A stretch of DNA of 64,000 nucleotides, from the NCBI RefSeq assembly GCF_027579695.1, contig NC_083578.1, positions 3,177,960 through 3,241,959 on the forward strand, read 5' to 3'. Position numbers and translations under genes: made by a program. Below are positions 40,774 through 53,900 of this stretch, piece by piece (the stretch's first letter is position 1; each line of letters begins with the position of its first letter). The notes beneath the pieces are model-generated. The model searched no databases. It saw only the letters and a list, made by a program, of their open reading frames with translations, and was not told where the DNA came from. The DNA is from Neoarius graeffei. Lineage: Eukaryota > Chordata > Actinopteri > Siluriformes > Ariidae.

Positions 40774-42378
40774 CAGTGGTGCTTGAAAGTTTGTGAACCC
40801 TTTAGAATTTTCTATATTTCTGCATAAATATGACCTAAAACATCATCAGATTTTCACACAAGTCCTAAAAGTAGATAAAGAGAACCCAGTTAAACAAATG
40901 AGACAAAAATATTATACTTGGTCATTTATTTATTGAGGAAAATGATCCAATATTACATATCTGTGAGTGGCAAAAGTATGTGAACCTCTAGGATTAGCAG
41001 TTAATTTGAAGGTGAAATTAGAGTCAGGTGTTTTCAATCAATGGGATGACAATCAGGTGTGAGTGGGCACCCTGTTTTATTTAAAGAACAGGGATCTATC
41101 AAAGTCTGATCTTCACAACACATGTTTGTGGAAGTGCATCATGGCACGAACAAAGGAGATTTCTGAGGATCTTAGAAAAAGCGTTGTTGATGCTCATCAG
41201 ACTGGAAAAGGTTACAAAACCATCTCTAAAGAGTTTGGACTCCACCAATCCACAGTCATACAGATTGTGTACAAATGGAGGAAATTCAAGACCATTGTTA
41301 CCCTCCCCAGGAGTGGTCGACCAACAAAGATCACTCCAAGAGCAAGGCGTGTGATAGTCGGCGAGGTCACAAAGGACCCCAGGGTAACTTCTAAGCAACT
41401 GAAGGCCTCTCTCACATTGGCTAATGTTAATGTTCATGAGTCCACCATCAGGAGAACACTGAACAACAATGGTGTGCATGGCAGGGTTGCAAGGAGAAAG
41501 CCACTGCTCTCCAAAAAGAACATTGCTGCTCGTCTGCAGTTTGCTAAAGATCACGTGGACAAGCCAGAAGGCTATTGGAAAAATGTGGACGGATGAGACC
41601 AATACAGAACATTTTGGTTTAAATGAGAAGCGTTATGTTTGGAGAAAGGAAAACACTGCATTCCAGCATAAGAACCTTATCCCATCTGTGAAACATGGTG
41701 GTGGTAGTATCATGGTTTGGGCCTGTTTTGCTGCATCTGGGCCAGGACGGCTTGCCATCATTGATGGAACAATGAATTCTGAATTATACCATTGGATTGT
41801 AAAGGAAAATGTCAGGACATCTGTCCATGAACTGAATCTCAAGAGAAGGTGGGTCATGCAGCAAGACAACAACCTTAAGCACACAAGTCGTTCTACCAAA
41901 GAATGGTTAAAGAAGAATAAAGTTAATGTTTTGGAATGGCCAAGTCAAAGTCCTGACCTTAATCCAATGGAAATGTTGTGGAAGGACCTGAAGCGAGCAG
42001 TTCATGTGAGGAAACCCACCAACATCCCAGAGTTGAAGCTGTTCTGTACGGAGGAACGGGCTAAAATTCCTCCAAGCCGGTGTGCAGGACTGATCAACAG
42101 TTACCGCAAACGTTTAGTTGCAGTTATTGCTGCACAAGGGGGTCACACCAGATACTGCAAGCAAAGGTTCACATACTTTTGCCACTCACAGATATGCAAT
42201 ATTGGATCATTTTCCTCAATAAATAAATGACCAAGTATAATATTTTTGTCTCATTTGTTTAACTGGGTTCTCTTTATCTACTTTTAGGACTTGTGTGAAA
42301 ATCTGATGATGTTTTAGGTCATATTTATGCAGAAATATAGAAAATTCTAAAGGGTTCACAAACTTTCAAGCAGCACCG
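40774..42378 (+). mobile_element. Tc1-like DNA transposon (family 1), nearly intact
   Basis: This 1605-bp element is flanked by TA (40772-40773 and 42379-42380) and has inverted repeats of about 210 bp starting CAGTGGTGCTTGAAAGTTTG. It is the uninterrupted relative of the split copy at 10576-18718. The right terminal repeat carries a small CAG insertion near the tip. Confidence 0.95.
41141..42230 (+). pseudogene. Tc1 transposase with a single frameshift
   Basis: The start is MARTKEISEDLRKSVVDAHQ at 41141. Paired HTH motifs (TISKEFGLHQSTVIQIVYKW, GRPTKITPRA) are present. The first catalytic Asp lies in VDG/WTDET, where a 5-nt deletion near 41586 relative to the other copy shifts the frame. 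The second Asp is in QQDNNLKHTSRS and the Glu in SPDLNPMEMLW (34 residues between them). The usual stop after GGHTRY has become TGC, so the frame reads on for about 20 codons. This copy cannot make an active enzyme as it stands. Confidence 0.92.
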
Positions 42379-42587
42379 TATAAAGAACCTTTGCACTGAT
42401 CATGAATCTTTAACCGACATGTTTAACAGGTTCGCCCTCAGAGTGATCCTGCCTTTAACAAAACATAATTTAGAGTCACAATAGAGTCTGTTAGTCACTA
42501 TGAAAGTTATTATGTTCAACAATTAGTGCATGTTTTTCCCTGTTTAGAGAGGTGGAAAAGAATAAAGTACAAATACTTAATTGCTGC

Positions 42588-42688
42588 ACTTAAAAAGAAG
42601 AACAACTTTATTCATCACATGCTTGTGAAATTCCTCTCTGCATTTAACCCATCTGAAGCAGTGAACACACACTCGTGAGCAATGAGCA

Positions 42689-42761
<73 letters not shown>

Positions 42762-42852
42762 CAGTGGGCAGCCATGCTAACAGTGCCCGGGGAGCAGTTG
42801 GGAGTTAGGTGCCTTGCTCAAGGGCACCTCAGCCCAAGGCCTCCCGCATTAA
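42588..42852 (-). mobile_element. tRNA-derived SINE (family B), antisense, with a long CA tract
   Basis: Reverse-strand phrases AGTGCCCTTGAGCAAGGCAC-like (GCCTTGCTCAAGGGCACC on plus), TGAAGCAGTGAACACACACT and CTGCATTTAACCC match the body and tail of the family B SINE. A CA run at 42694-42757 has expanded inside it. Confidence 0.75.
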
Positions 42853-43439
42853 CCTAACCTAACTTAAATAGTTTTCAGGTATCTGTACTTTACTTGAGTA
42901 TTTATTTTTCTGACAAATTTTACATTTTTACCCAACATCAAAACTGATATCAACCTGAATGGATAGAACAATAACACACAGAAAAAAAGTTGACACTGAT
43001 TACGCCAACTCAATCTGGCAACCCTTCAGCAAACTCAAGTGAACTGATTTTTGTTGAACTTTTAAACGTTTTTGTGTAAACATATCAAATTAAAATACCA
43101 GATTTAAATACGTCACGCTTTAGCTGCATGCCATGCTCTTTAAACTCTTTAAACTCTTCAAGCAGGTTATTAGCAAGCCTATCAGGAGTCTAGTAACGTA
43201 AGAACAGCTGTAAGTTACCGTTATATACAGCTGCATTGTCGAGGTTAGTGCAGTGTACCTCGCTAGCTGCTCGTCAATCGATTGCATGTACAGATAGATT
43301 ATTTGTTTGTCAGAAAGTACATGGTAATTAAAATATTTGCAGTGGACCACCTTTAATGATTAATTTAAGAAAGTGTGTGTTTGCCTCTTTATGCGTGCAC
43401 ATGCTGACCCCCCAGTTATATTTCATGATTATTTGCTGA

Positions 43440-44400
43440 AGGCTTCGTCGCTGATATTCACTGAGCCTGAGGCAGATAATTGTTTTAGTATAAATACACA
43501 GGTGATTATTTTCAAAAAATCATATTACATTCATCATTTATTTCAAACTTCAAAAGCAGCATATAATTGTAATAACTTTGCGGCGCAGACTTGTGTCACT
43601 GATCTACGCCGAGTCACATAAAATACTTTGTTTTGAAATCAGTAAAATAAATCCCAACCCCACCTTCCCTTTGAATAGTTTCAGGCCAAACTTCAGAGCA
43701 TCTTTAGTGCTTTTAGAAATAACATTTTTTTTCATTTGTAATTCTTCCTCACTTACGGGGACAAAGCGATTGGACATCATTTTGCCGTGTCGCTCGAGGT
43801 GATTATGGAGAAATAGTCTGAATCTCTTGACCAATCAGCGTGTGCTAGTTCCTTTTACCTGCATATTTATACGAAAAGAATTAACAGTTATTCCACGAAA
43901 TTGAGTCGTACATGAGCTGATAGTCGATGAGGCGCGTAGCACCGAGTTGTCTATAATCCATGTATGATGAGATTGAGTGGAATAACTGTTTTATTCTCTC
44001 CACATTCACTGGATTTAGAGAAACAGAGCATTTTTATTTTTTATTTTTAAAAAATGTATTTATTTAAAAAATGTATACAAAATGCCCGACAAAATCATTT
44101 TTGCTTAGAATGTAAACAAAATGACAGGAACAATTTTTGAAAAATGCAATAATAATAACAATTCTTGAAAAATAAAAAAAAGATATGTTCTTACCATCAA
44201 ATACTTTCATTCCATATTTTGTTGCTTTTTTTTTTATTTTTTTGGGGTTTTGTTTTCGAGTAGAGTTTTTATTTCATCTTCGGTTGGTTCAGCAATTTTG
44301 TTTTTCTCTATTCGCGGTATATGAGCTGATATTCTAGTAGTAGAGTAGCCAATCAGAACGCACGATTGCTCATATCCAGTGAATGTGGAGAGAATAAATA
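43440..44400. repeat. Modular repeat X-Y, copy 1
   Basis: Module X (43440-43870) contains GCGGCGCAGACTTGTGTCAC and ACCAATCAGCG. Module Y (43885-44400) starts AACAGTTATTCCAC, holds an internal inverted repeat, and ends ATCCAGTGAATGTGGAGAGA, the reverse complement of its own segment at about 43991-44014. The same two modules occur in the order Y-X at 52315-55790. Confidence 0.7.
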
Positions 44401-44740
44401 TATATTATAATATTAATGTTACATGAGGTTCAGTTAGCTTTGTACAGAAACAGCTGGTAGAAATGTCCTTCAAAGGGCCACTTTTTACTTTGAGTACATT
44501 TCAGAGCCTGGACTTTTTGTGATTATCAGAAGGGGAAACTCAAACCCAAAATCAACCCTATTATCCTCTAATGTGGGCCCAGCGTAACTAAGTTAAATCA
44601 CTACTTCTACTTTTATCACAGTCTTTTTTGTTCACTCGTATCTGTACTTCTACTTAAGTAAATAATGTGTGCACTTTTGAAACCTCTGTTTGTTTAAATC
44701 AATATACTTTTCTGTAAAAAATAATCCATGTGACAATAGA

Positions 44741-44938
44741 AGCCATGGCCTAATGGTTAGAGAAGCAGCTTTGGGACCAAAAGGTCACCGGATTGATTCC
44801 CTGGACCAGCAGGAATGGCTGAAATGCCCTTGAGCAAGGCACCGAACCCCCACCTGCCCCCCAGGCTGCTCTGGGTGCGTTGTATGTCGCTCTGGATAAG
44901 AGTGTTCGCTAAACGCCATTAACGTAATGTAATGTAAC
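44741..44938 (+). mobile_element. tRNA-derived SINE (family B)
   Basis: The head reads GCCATGGCCTAATGGTTAGA (box A-like) and GATTGATTCCC (degraded box B). The body reads GCCCTTGAGCAAGGCACCGA and GCTCTGGATAAGAG, and the tail is a TAATGTAATGTAA repeat. Confidence 0.85.
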
Positions 44939-45907
44939 AATAAAGTCATCATATTGCTGCGTGTGAAACAAACATGAACCCCATCTACTCACTCAGGCTG
45001 TGAATTTATTGCTCTCCAATACAAGAGTTTTGAATGTTGTCTCAATCTCTTCTCATTTCTCTGATAAAAAGAAATTTATTGCATGTGCATCGTCTTCCAT
45101 TTAGACATACAAGGTCTTCCTTTTATTAGTGTATGTCAAACAGAAAACAAAGCCGGTTTAAAAGATAATGACATAATACTGTTAGAGTTTTAATTAGCAT
45201 GAATCACTTGGCTCATTTCCAGTTATAAGAAACTCCAAACATAACACCAAAGATACGGAATCGAGCGTAGCGTAATGTGTTTGTAAAAGAATGTAATATG
45301 CAGTCTGTTGATGTGTTCATCTTGTTCTCAAGGACTGTTTCTCATAACAGGAGATAAACGGGAACACGATGACCTTCAGCCGGAAGAGAATTTACTTTCT
45401 ATCTTTAATGCTGTGCATTTGTGTTCTGCTTACTGCATACACACACACACACACACACACACATTTTCATTTGAGGCGAATCTGCAGCATCAGGCCTTTG
45501 ATGAAGGAGATCTATCAGGAAGTGTCTCACGCTAAAAGGCTGATTATTGACACCGTTCGCTGTTTTTTTTTTTTTACATGTTGGTTGATATTGCCCTGCC
45601 CTATTCTCTGTTTTCCCCACCGCTGACACGCCCAGTCCAGCTCAAAACCTGATTATCAGGCTCTTTGGTGAGCTGGATCAGGTGTGTTTGAAGGATGACA
45701 AAACTTTAAACTAATTACAGGAATAAGTAAGTGCAACACAAATCCATGATCCGTATAATAAAGGTAATGAGAGATAATAAAAATTTCAGAGTGACTGCCG
45801 TGTACTTCATTAGCTGAAGAACATGAACTAGTTTATAAACAGTACGGTACAACAGTTTGTCATATACAGAGTTCTTTATTACACTAATGGGAAACTACTA
45901 TTATAGG
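44939..45907. other. Intergenic, with a short (CA)n run
   Basis: A CA run lies at 45441-45463. I see no gene or classifiable element. Confidence 0.45.
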
Positions 45908-46048
45908 GGTCAGCGAGAAGCAGCTTTGGGACCAAAAGGTCACTGGTTCAATTCCCTGGACCAGCAGGAATAGCTAAAGTGGCCTAAGGCACCGAAACCC
46001 CAACTGCTCCAGACTGAGCGTCTGCTGAATGCCATTAATGTAATGTAC
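45908..46048 (+). mobile_element. SINE (family B), degraded
   Basis: GAAGCAGCTTTGGGACCAAA, a box B-like GGTTCAATTCC and a TAATGTAATG-type tail identify a shortened family B copy. Confidence 0.8.
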
Positions 46049-46379
46049 TGTCTGAACTGCTGGTTGTGCTCCAGCGACCTTTACCCCTGCAGTATTTTTA
46101 ATTCTTATTTAAAGCCTCTCTGTTGTGAGGCCCGAATACCACACCGATAATAAACCTGCAAGCAGTTCTATTCTGATATTGTGTTCACTCAATGATCCTT
46201 GAAAATGCATTTATTAAATTGAATTTAATTAAAATTATTTCCATTTTAAATTACTTTTGGATTTAAAAGCAGTTCGAACATTGGTGACCCATGACCCCAA
46301 CCATCACCTGAGCAAAGCTTTTGCAAGTTTCCATAATGCATCATACGGAAGTAAAATAGAGCTGAGGCAGTATGGGAAT

Positions 46380-46990
46380 AGGCTCGAGGGTCCTTGGAAG
46401 ACAAGGATTTGGGAATATAAGGTGCTTGGGAACATGGTCCTGGGAACATGGGGGCTTGGGAATAGGTAAGAGGGTTATGGGAAGATATGGATTTAGAAAT
46501 ATAGGGTCTTGGAAATATAAGGCTCTGGGAATATAGGGGTTTGGGATTGTATGATTTTGGGAATATAGGGTCCTGGGAATAAAAGTATTTGGGAATATAG
46601 TGTCATGAGAACATGGAGTATTTGGAATATAGAAACTTGAAAATATAGGGTTTTGGGAATATAGTGTCATGAGAACATGGAGTCTTGGGAATATTGAGAC
46701 TTGAGAATTTTGGTTCCTGGGAATAAAAGTATTTGGGAATATAGTGTCATGACAACATGGAGTCTTTGGAATATCAAGATTTGAGGATATAGGGTCCTGG
46801 GAATATTGGGTCATGGTAATATAGAAAGCTTGGGAATTTAAGGACTTTGGAATATGAGCACTCTAGTATATAGTGTCAGGGGAATATGGGAACTTGAGAC
46901 TTGGGAGGATAGTTACTTAGGAATATCAGGACATGGGAAAGCAGGGACTTGAAAATGCAGAGTCTTGGGAATGTAGGGAACTGGAAATAT
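46380..46990. repeat. Degenerate minisatellite block upstream of the macroglobulin gene
   Basis: Imperfect units built on GGGAATATAGGGTCCTGGGA and CTTGGGAATAT share vocabulary with the regular 46-bp array at 48250-50350, but with irregular spacing. The block ends about 1 kb before the gene's start codon. Confidence 0.85.
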
Positions 46991-47895
46991 TGGCTCTTTT
47001 CAGTGATGTTCAAATGTTTTGCCTCATTTCTAAGTGCATAAAATAATAAGATAAAGATTAAATTGCTAAATATAAACACATATCCTTGTAAAAATTATTT
47101 TCTGTTTTAAATTAAAAATGTATTAACCAGGCTGCCTTGAAATTATTAAATTCAATGAAATTCATACAGTAAGTTAATAGATTGCCTGGTTGTGTTAACT
47201 TAGCATATGAGTTTCAGTGAACTCAGAATTTTAAAGCAGTCACTAACTTTTTTAAGTCAAAACAACAAATCATTTTTTACAGCAAGGAATTTCCTCATCA
47301 GCTTCTCTATTTTCTGTCTTGAAGCTAATAAGATTAAAAAAAAAACTCAGTTCATGTAACCAGAAACTGCAAAGAAAAGAAAAAAAAAGGAAAACTCCTC
47401 TGTCCTGATGTCAGAAAACTTTACTTCTGATTCCATAAATGTTATAAATTTCCTGCATATTTTGAATTTAAAAAATTACAAAATAATTAACTTATCACCG
47501 TTAAGGTAAAATCATCACATAAACAGAATAATATAGTGTGTACAAATAAATTATGTGTTCAATTCCATGTCAATGATGCAATAAATACAAGCAAAAGGTC
47601 AAAACAAGTAACATGGACACTGTAGATCATAAATTATACACAGAATACACATATTTATAAACAAAATAAATAAAACTATTACTTCTTTTATTGGATGCTT
47701 TTTTATTTAAAGGAATGAACCTAAAAAAACTACACAATTTTAACTACTGATAAACTGATAACATGAGGTATGGAATGTGTCATGTACATGACACAGCCTG
47801 TAGAAGTAATACAGAAGGGTGGCGCTTGCAGCCAATGTCTCACCCAATAATGAATGCTGAAGACAGTTTTGGGCGTAGAATTTGGGTGGGGTGAC
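46991..47895. other. AT-rich upstream region of the macroglobulin gene
   Basis: No repeat or gene is recognised. This stretch would contain the proximal regulatory region. Confidence 0.4.
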
Positions 47896-47899
47896 AGTC

Positions 47900-47908
47900 A
47901 ATAAATAC
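47900..47908 (+). promoter_or_regulatory. TATA-like element of the macroglobulin gene
   Basis: AATAAATAC lies 58 bp before the start codon. A start site about 30 bp further on would give a 5' UTR of about 35 nt. The position fits a TATA-type liver or mucosal gene promoter, but this is inference from spacing alone. Confidence 0.4.
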
Positions 47909-47965
47909 CATTAGTTCTCTTGGCTCATTGTATCTGCTCTGGTCATCTCCAGAGTCTGTCCAAGG

Positions 47966-50900
47966 ATGCATGTTTCTGGAGTGATTTCTGCAGTTTTACT
48001 GCTTATTCCAGGCATCATAGCTCAGCAGATCTCCGATGATGCGTAAGAACTGTCAACATTTCTCATATTTTGCAGATTCTATAAGGAAAGATTTATATTG
48101 CATTTGATATTTCATTTGTACTCTTTGGATACCTTGAAGGATGGCAGAATCATAAGAATTCCCTTTGTGTCACAAAGGAGTCAACATTTATTAGGTTGTT
48201 GACCATCAGGCACTAAACTAGAGTTTCTTGAAAAAAATCTGACAAATAAAATAGATAACTTTAGGGATCTTGGAATGATAGGGACTTGAGAATATGAGAC
48301 ATGAAATACAGGGTGTTCAGAATATCCTCAGAGTCAATATAGGGCTCTAGCAATATAGGGATCTGGGAATATAGGGACTGGAAACAGAGACTTCAGAATA
48401 CAAAGATTTGGCAATATAGGGCCCAGGGGATAGGGACTTGGGAATACAAAGGTTTGGGAATATAGGGCCCTGAGAATAGGGACATGAGAATACAAAGATT
48501 TGGGAATATAGGGCCCAGGGAATAGGGACTTGGGAATACAAAGGTTTGGGAATATAGGGCCCAGGGAATAGGGACTTGGGAATACAAAGGTTTGGGAATA
48601 TAGGGCCCAGGGAATAGGGACTTGGGAATATAAAGGTTTGGGAATATAGGGCCCAGGGAATAGGGACTTAGGAATACAAAGGTTTGGGAATATAGGGCCC
48701 AGGGAATAGGGACTTGGGAATACAAAGGTTTGGGAATATAGGGCCCAGGGAATAGGGACTTGGGAATACAAAGGTTTGGGAATATAGGGCCCAGGGAATA
48801 GGGACTTGGGAATATAAAGGTTTGGGAATATAGGGCCCAGGGAATAGGGACTTAGGAATACAAAGGTTTGGGAATATAGGGCCCAGGGAATAGGGACTTG
48901 GGAATACAAAGGTTTGGGAATATAAGGCCCAGAGAATAGAGACTTGGGAATACAAAGGTTTGGGAATATAGGGCCCAGGGAATAGGGACTTGGGAATACA
49001 AAGGTTTGGGAATATAAGGCCCAGGGAATAGGGACTTGGGAATACAAAGGTTTGGGAATATAGGGCCCAGGGAATAGGGACTTAGGAATACAAAGGTTTT
49101 GGAATATAGGGCCCAGGGAATAGGGACTTGGGAATACAAACATTTGGGAATATAGGGCCCAGGGAATAGGGACTTGGGAATACAAATGTTTGGGAATATA
49201 GGGCCCAGGGAATAGGGACTTGGGAATACAAAGGTTTGGGAATATAGAGCCCAGGGAATAGGGACTTGGGAATACAAAGGTTTGGGAATATAGGGCCTTG
49301 GGAATAGGGACTTGGGAATACAAAGGTTTGGGAATATAGGGCCTTGGGAATAGGGACTTGGGAATACAAAGGTTTGGGAATATAGGGCCTTGGGAATAGG
49401 GCCTTGGGAATACAAAGATTTGGGAATATAAGGCCCAGGGAATAGGGACTTGGGAATACAAAGATTTGGGAATATAGGACCCTGGGGATAGGGACTTGGG
49501 AATACAAAGGTTTGGGAATATAGGGCCCAGGGAATAGGGACTTGGGAATACAAAGGTTTGGGAATATAGGGCCCAGGGAATAGGGACTTGGGAATACAAA
49601 GGTTTGGGAATATAAGGCCCAGGGAATAGGGACTTGGGAATACAAAGGTTTGGGAATATAAGGCCCAGGGAATAGGGACTTAGGAATACAAAGGTTTGGG
49701 AATATAGGGCCCAGGGAATAGGGACTTGGGAATACAAAGGTTTGGGAATATAGGGCCCAGGGAATAGGGACTTGGGAATACAAAGGTTTGGGAATATAGG
49801 GCCCAGGGAATAGGGACTTGGGAATACAAAGGTTTGGGAATATAAGGCCCAGGGAATAGGGACTTGGGAATAAAAAGGTTTGGGAATATAGGGCCCAGGG
49901 AATAGGGACTTGGGAATACAAAGGTTTGGGAATATAGGGCCCAGGGAATAGGGACTTGGGAATACAAAGGTTTGGGAATATAAGGCCCAGGGAATAGGGA
50001 CTTGGGAGTAAAAAGGTTTGGGAGTATAGGACCCAGGGAATAGGGACTTGGGAATACAAATGTTTGGGAATATAGGGCCTTGGGAATAGGGACTTGGGAA
50101 TACAAAGGTTTGGGAATATAGGGCCTTGGGAATAGGGACGTGGGAATACAAAGGTTTAAGAATATATGGCCCTGGGAGCATAAAGTGTTGGGCATATAGG
50201 GATTTGGAAATAGAGGATCTTGGCATAATAAGGACTCTGAAATATCGGACTTTTGGAATATAGGCATTTGACAGATATGGAACTGGGAAGTTAGGGACCA
50301 GAAATACAGAGATTTGAAAATATAGGGCCCTGGGAACATGCAGGGATACAACAATTCTTCTTATGTATAACTGTTTCTTATTTTTACAAGATAACTCTCA
50401 TTGATTATTGAAAGAAAATAAGACCAAAAACACATCTGAATAGAAAATCTCTGAAATTCTGTTAATTTCTGTGACTAAAATTGTACATTTTAGTAAAATC
50501 TCACTTATATACAGTACATTATAATCATTTTGCCTTGAAAGTAAAAGCCTTTTTATTGTCTGTTTCATTCCCTGCATATTTTCCAAGCTTCCGTGTGCTT
50601 CACCTTTAGTAATATAATTGAAGATAATCATCATTGATGAATATAATGGCAGATTGGAGCTATAATTCTGTTTCTGTATGATGTAAAGAGACTGACAGGA
50701 TTAATAGCACAGAACATTGCTAAGTAGAGAAAAAAACGAATTAGCCTTCTTTTTTTGTCTCCATTCAGCATTTACCTTGTGGCTGTGACCTCCCAGGCTG
50801 AAGGGGGCACCACGGAGACACTATGTGTCACAGTCAAACCCCGTCGATTCGTTCAACTGGATGTGACCCTGGAATATAACGAAATCTCCACCACTATTCT

Positions 50901-53900
50901 GAAGGAACGGTTTATAATACAAGAATACTACAAGTGCGTCACATTTCAGGTCAGACTCCTCAATATGACATCATCATTACATCATCTTAAAGGTGCAGCT
51001 TGCAAAGTTTCAAAGTGTTTCTAGACCTGTGATTAGTCTATAATCTTAAACGTACTTATGTATAAAATGATTTACAATACAAACTATTGGACATAACTCA
51101 ATCATTTATTTGCCTCAAGCTTCTGTTTATATGTATATATATTTTTTTCCAGCCCAGAAATTAGCTCCACCCCCACCCCGATCACACTGGCTCAGTTCTT
51201 TAAAAAGTACTTCATATGAGATGTGTAATCATTTCAACAGAGCATTTTGAAGGAGCTGAAAGCTCTTCAGTGTTTTTATAGTGTGTGTAATTCATCTCAC
51301 AGACCGCAGAGGGCGCTAATAAATTACACACTGCTCCTTTAAGTTTTTTTTTTTTTAAATCTTCAGTGCTGAGAACTCACTGAACAAATGAGCAAAACTG
51401 TTTATTAGCTGAAGAGTTGAATCAGGGAAAAAACAGTGATGCTCTTTAAATGAAATAAAATAAAATGCTGTAACTATAGAGAGCAACGTGTTGTGCTTTA
51501 AAGCCTGGTTTTCATTTTTTTCTCTAATTACTGTATGGTTTTACTGAGTATTTGATTAAGCCATTTGATAATACTTTTCATAATTTGCAGTCATCTGATT
51601 AATGACTGTAGATTATTTTACTGCTATTAAAGAGACTGATTTTTGTAATTATTAATACTACAAAAATAATAGAATACTGAGAATGATAATAATTTACTCA
51701 TGCAGACACCATGGTGATTTAGCCGTTTTGTTTCGAACAGGTTCCTGTCGTAAGCGTGGAATCAGTGGCAGATATTACCATTCAGATTAAAGGGAGGACA
51801 TCGCAGAAAAAGACGACAAAGATTCTCATCAGACCTCCGGCTAAACTGATCATCATCGAGACCGACAAACCCATCTACAAACCGGGACAAATGGGTAACG
51901 CGTCATATTTTTTTATCTATTTACAGTTAAATTTAATATTGTGGAACATCTGTGATGCAAATTAGTTCTTGTTCTCACTTACATTATAGCAGCTATAAAC
52001 ACTCGTTCCTTCACCAGCATCTCTTTGTTCTCGCTTTTAGAGTTACAGCGTCGCCTCTGACTATTACAAAGCGCTGACGCTGGAGACTCCTTCCATGTTG
52101 AAACATAAGCGGTTTTTATTCATTTATATCCAGAGCGTCTGCTGTACAAGTTCCTGTGAATGAGCTGCTATTGTTGAAATTATAACATATTATAATGAAT
52201 ACAAAGCTGTGATTTGTAGCTGCGCTGCAGTCAGAGCTGCTGTTTTTTAAGAATTATTCACTAAAGGTGAAGTGAATATCAGAGAATAATAACCGAGACA
52301 AAGTCGAGATGAAGTCGAGGTTATTATTTAACAGTTATTCCACAAAATCGAGTCGTACATGAGCTGATAGATGATGAAACGCGTAGCACAGAGTTGACTA
52401 TAATCCATGTACAACGAGATTGAGTGGAATAACTGTTTTATTCTATCCACATTCACTGGATTTTGAGAAACAGAGCATTTTTTTTTGCAAATTCGATAGA
52501 TAAAAACTTTATACAAAACATCCGACAAAATAATTTCCGTTTAGAATGTAAACAAACCGGTGAAATGACAGGAGCTATTTGTGAAAAATGCGATAATAAT
52601 AATAATTCTTGAAAAATAAAAAAGATAAGTTCTAACCATCAAATACTTTCATTCCATATTTTGTTGCTTTGTTTTTTTTTGTAGCTTTTGGGATTTTGTT
52701 TTCGAATAGAGTTTTTATTTCGTCCTCAGTTGGTTCAGGAACATGCTCCACCATTTTGTTTTTCTCTACTCACAGTATATGAGCTGATATCCTAGTAGTA
52801 GAGTAGCCAATCAGAGTGCGCGATTGCTCATATCCGGTGAATGTGGATAGAATAATTCCCGATATTCACTGAGCCCAAGGCGGATAATTGTTTTAGTATA
52901 AAAACAGAGGTGATTATTGTTAAGAAATGTATTAAAAAATAATTTATTTCAGCCTTCAAATGTGGCATGCAATGGCCTAAAGGTTAGAGAAGCAGCCTTG
53001 GGCCCAAAGGGTCCCTGGTTCAATTTCCAGGATCAGCAGGAAAACTGTGAATGGACTTGAGTGAATGAACAGAACTTCCCTCTCCATCTGTATCATAGCT
53101 GAAGTGCCCTTGAGCAAGGCACTGAACCCCCAACCGCTGTAGCATCGCTGCTCTGGGTGTGTTCACTGCTTCAGATGGCAGAGGTGGACAGTAATGAAGT
53201 ACGTTTACTTAAGTACACTTTCTGAGTATCGGTACTTGAGTATTTTTTATTTTTTTTTGGAAACTTATGACTTTAACTTCATGACATTTGAAAGACAAAT
53301 ATCGTACTTTTCACTCCACTACATTTCTATCAAGGTCCTGATTACTTATTACCATGAAGCAGCTTTGAAAGCGGATGTTTTTTCTTTTCTTTTCTAAAAC
53401 GTGATTGTTTTTTTCTCAGGTGACGTTGAGACAGCCGATCAGTAATCACTAGGGTCACGTCACATCCATAGACTGGATAAAATCAAGTTCAATGATTTCT
53501 CAGCAGCGTTATTTGAACACAATCAGTTGATGGCAGAATGGAAGGAGGCGGTTCTTCTGGGGAACGCACACACTCATGGCTTTACCTAGAACCCATGTTT
53601 CAGTTTTCTGAAAGGATTGAAGATTTGTTTCGCTTTAAATGTTTGCTTTGTTTGCCTAAAATGAACCACATCACGACCTACAAAAACTCGCCATCCAACC
53701 TGCAGAAGCATATTGAGGGATATAAACGTTTTATTCCAAGAGAAAGCTTGCAGTGAAGTTGTCTGTGCTTTTAGAGCTAGCGATAACATTGCAATAGCTA
53801 TGCAGTCTGGTTAGTCAAATGACTTTCTATGGATTTTCCCACCAAGTTGCCGTAGCCTTGTCCACGGCTAACAATAACACATAGCTAGTTAACTTGGACA

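Larger units (their letters stand above)
42546..44688. mobile_element. Probable non-autonomous hAT-like element
   Basis: The ends AGAGGTGGAAAAG (left) and CTTTTGAAACCTCT (right) are roughly inverted. The sequence just inside carries the AAGTAC/TACTTAAGTA motifs typical of fish hAT-like ends. A SINE and a modular repeat lie inside. No transposase is seen. Confidence 0.5.

Noticed and set aside
44741-44815. Family B SINE head as a tRNA gene
   Set aside because: The cloverleaf is broken, box B is degraded, and a SINE tail follows.
46257-46469. Plus-strand ORF near the degenerate minisatellite
   Set aside because: It overlaps the repeat block and shows no family resemblance or splice structure.
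48400-50160. Regular 46-bp periodicity as a possible CRISPR array
   Set aside because: There are no unique spacers; the entire unit repeats. The genome is a vertebrate and there are no cas genes.
48334-50226. 630-codon minus-strand ORF treated as a gene
   Set aside because: It is the minisatellite read antisense inside an intron of the macroglobulin gene, with no promoter, signal or family match. It is kept only as an observation about the repeat.
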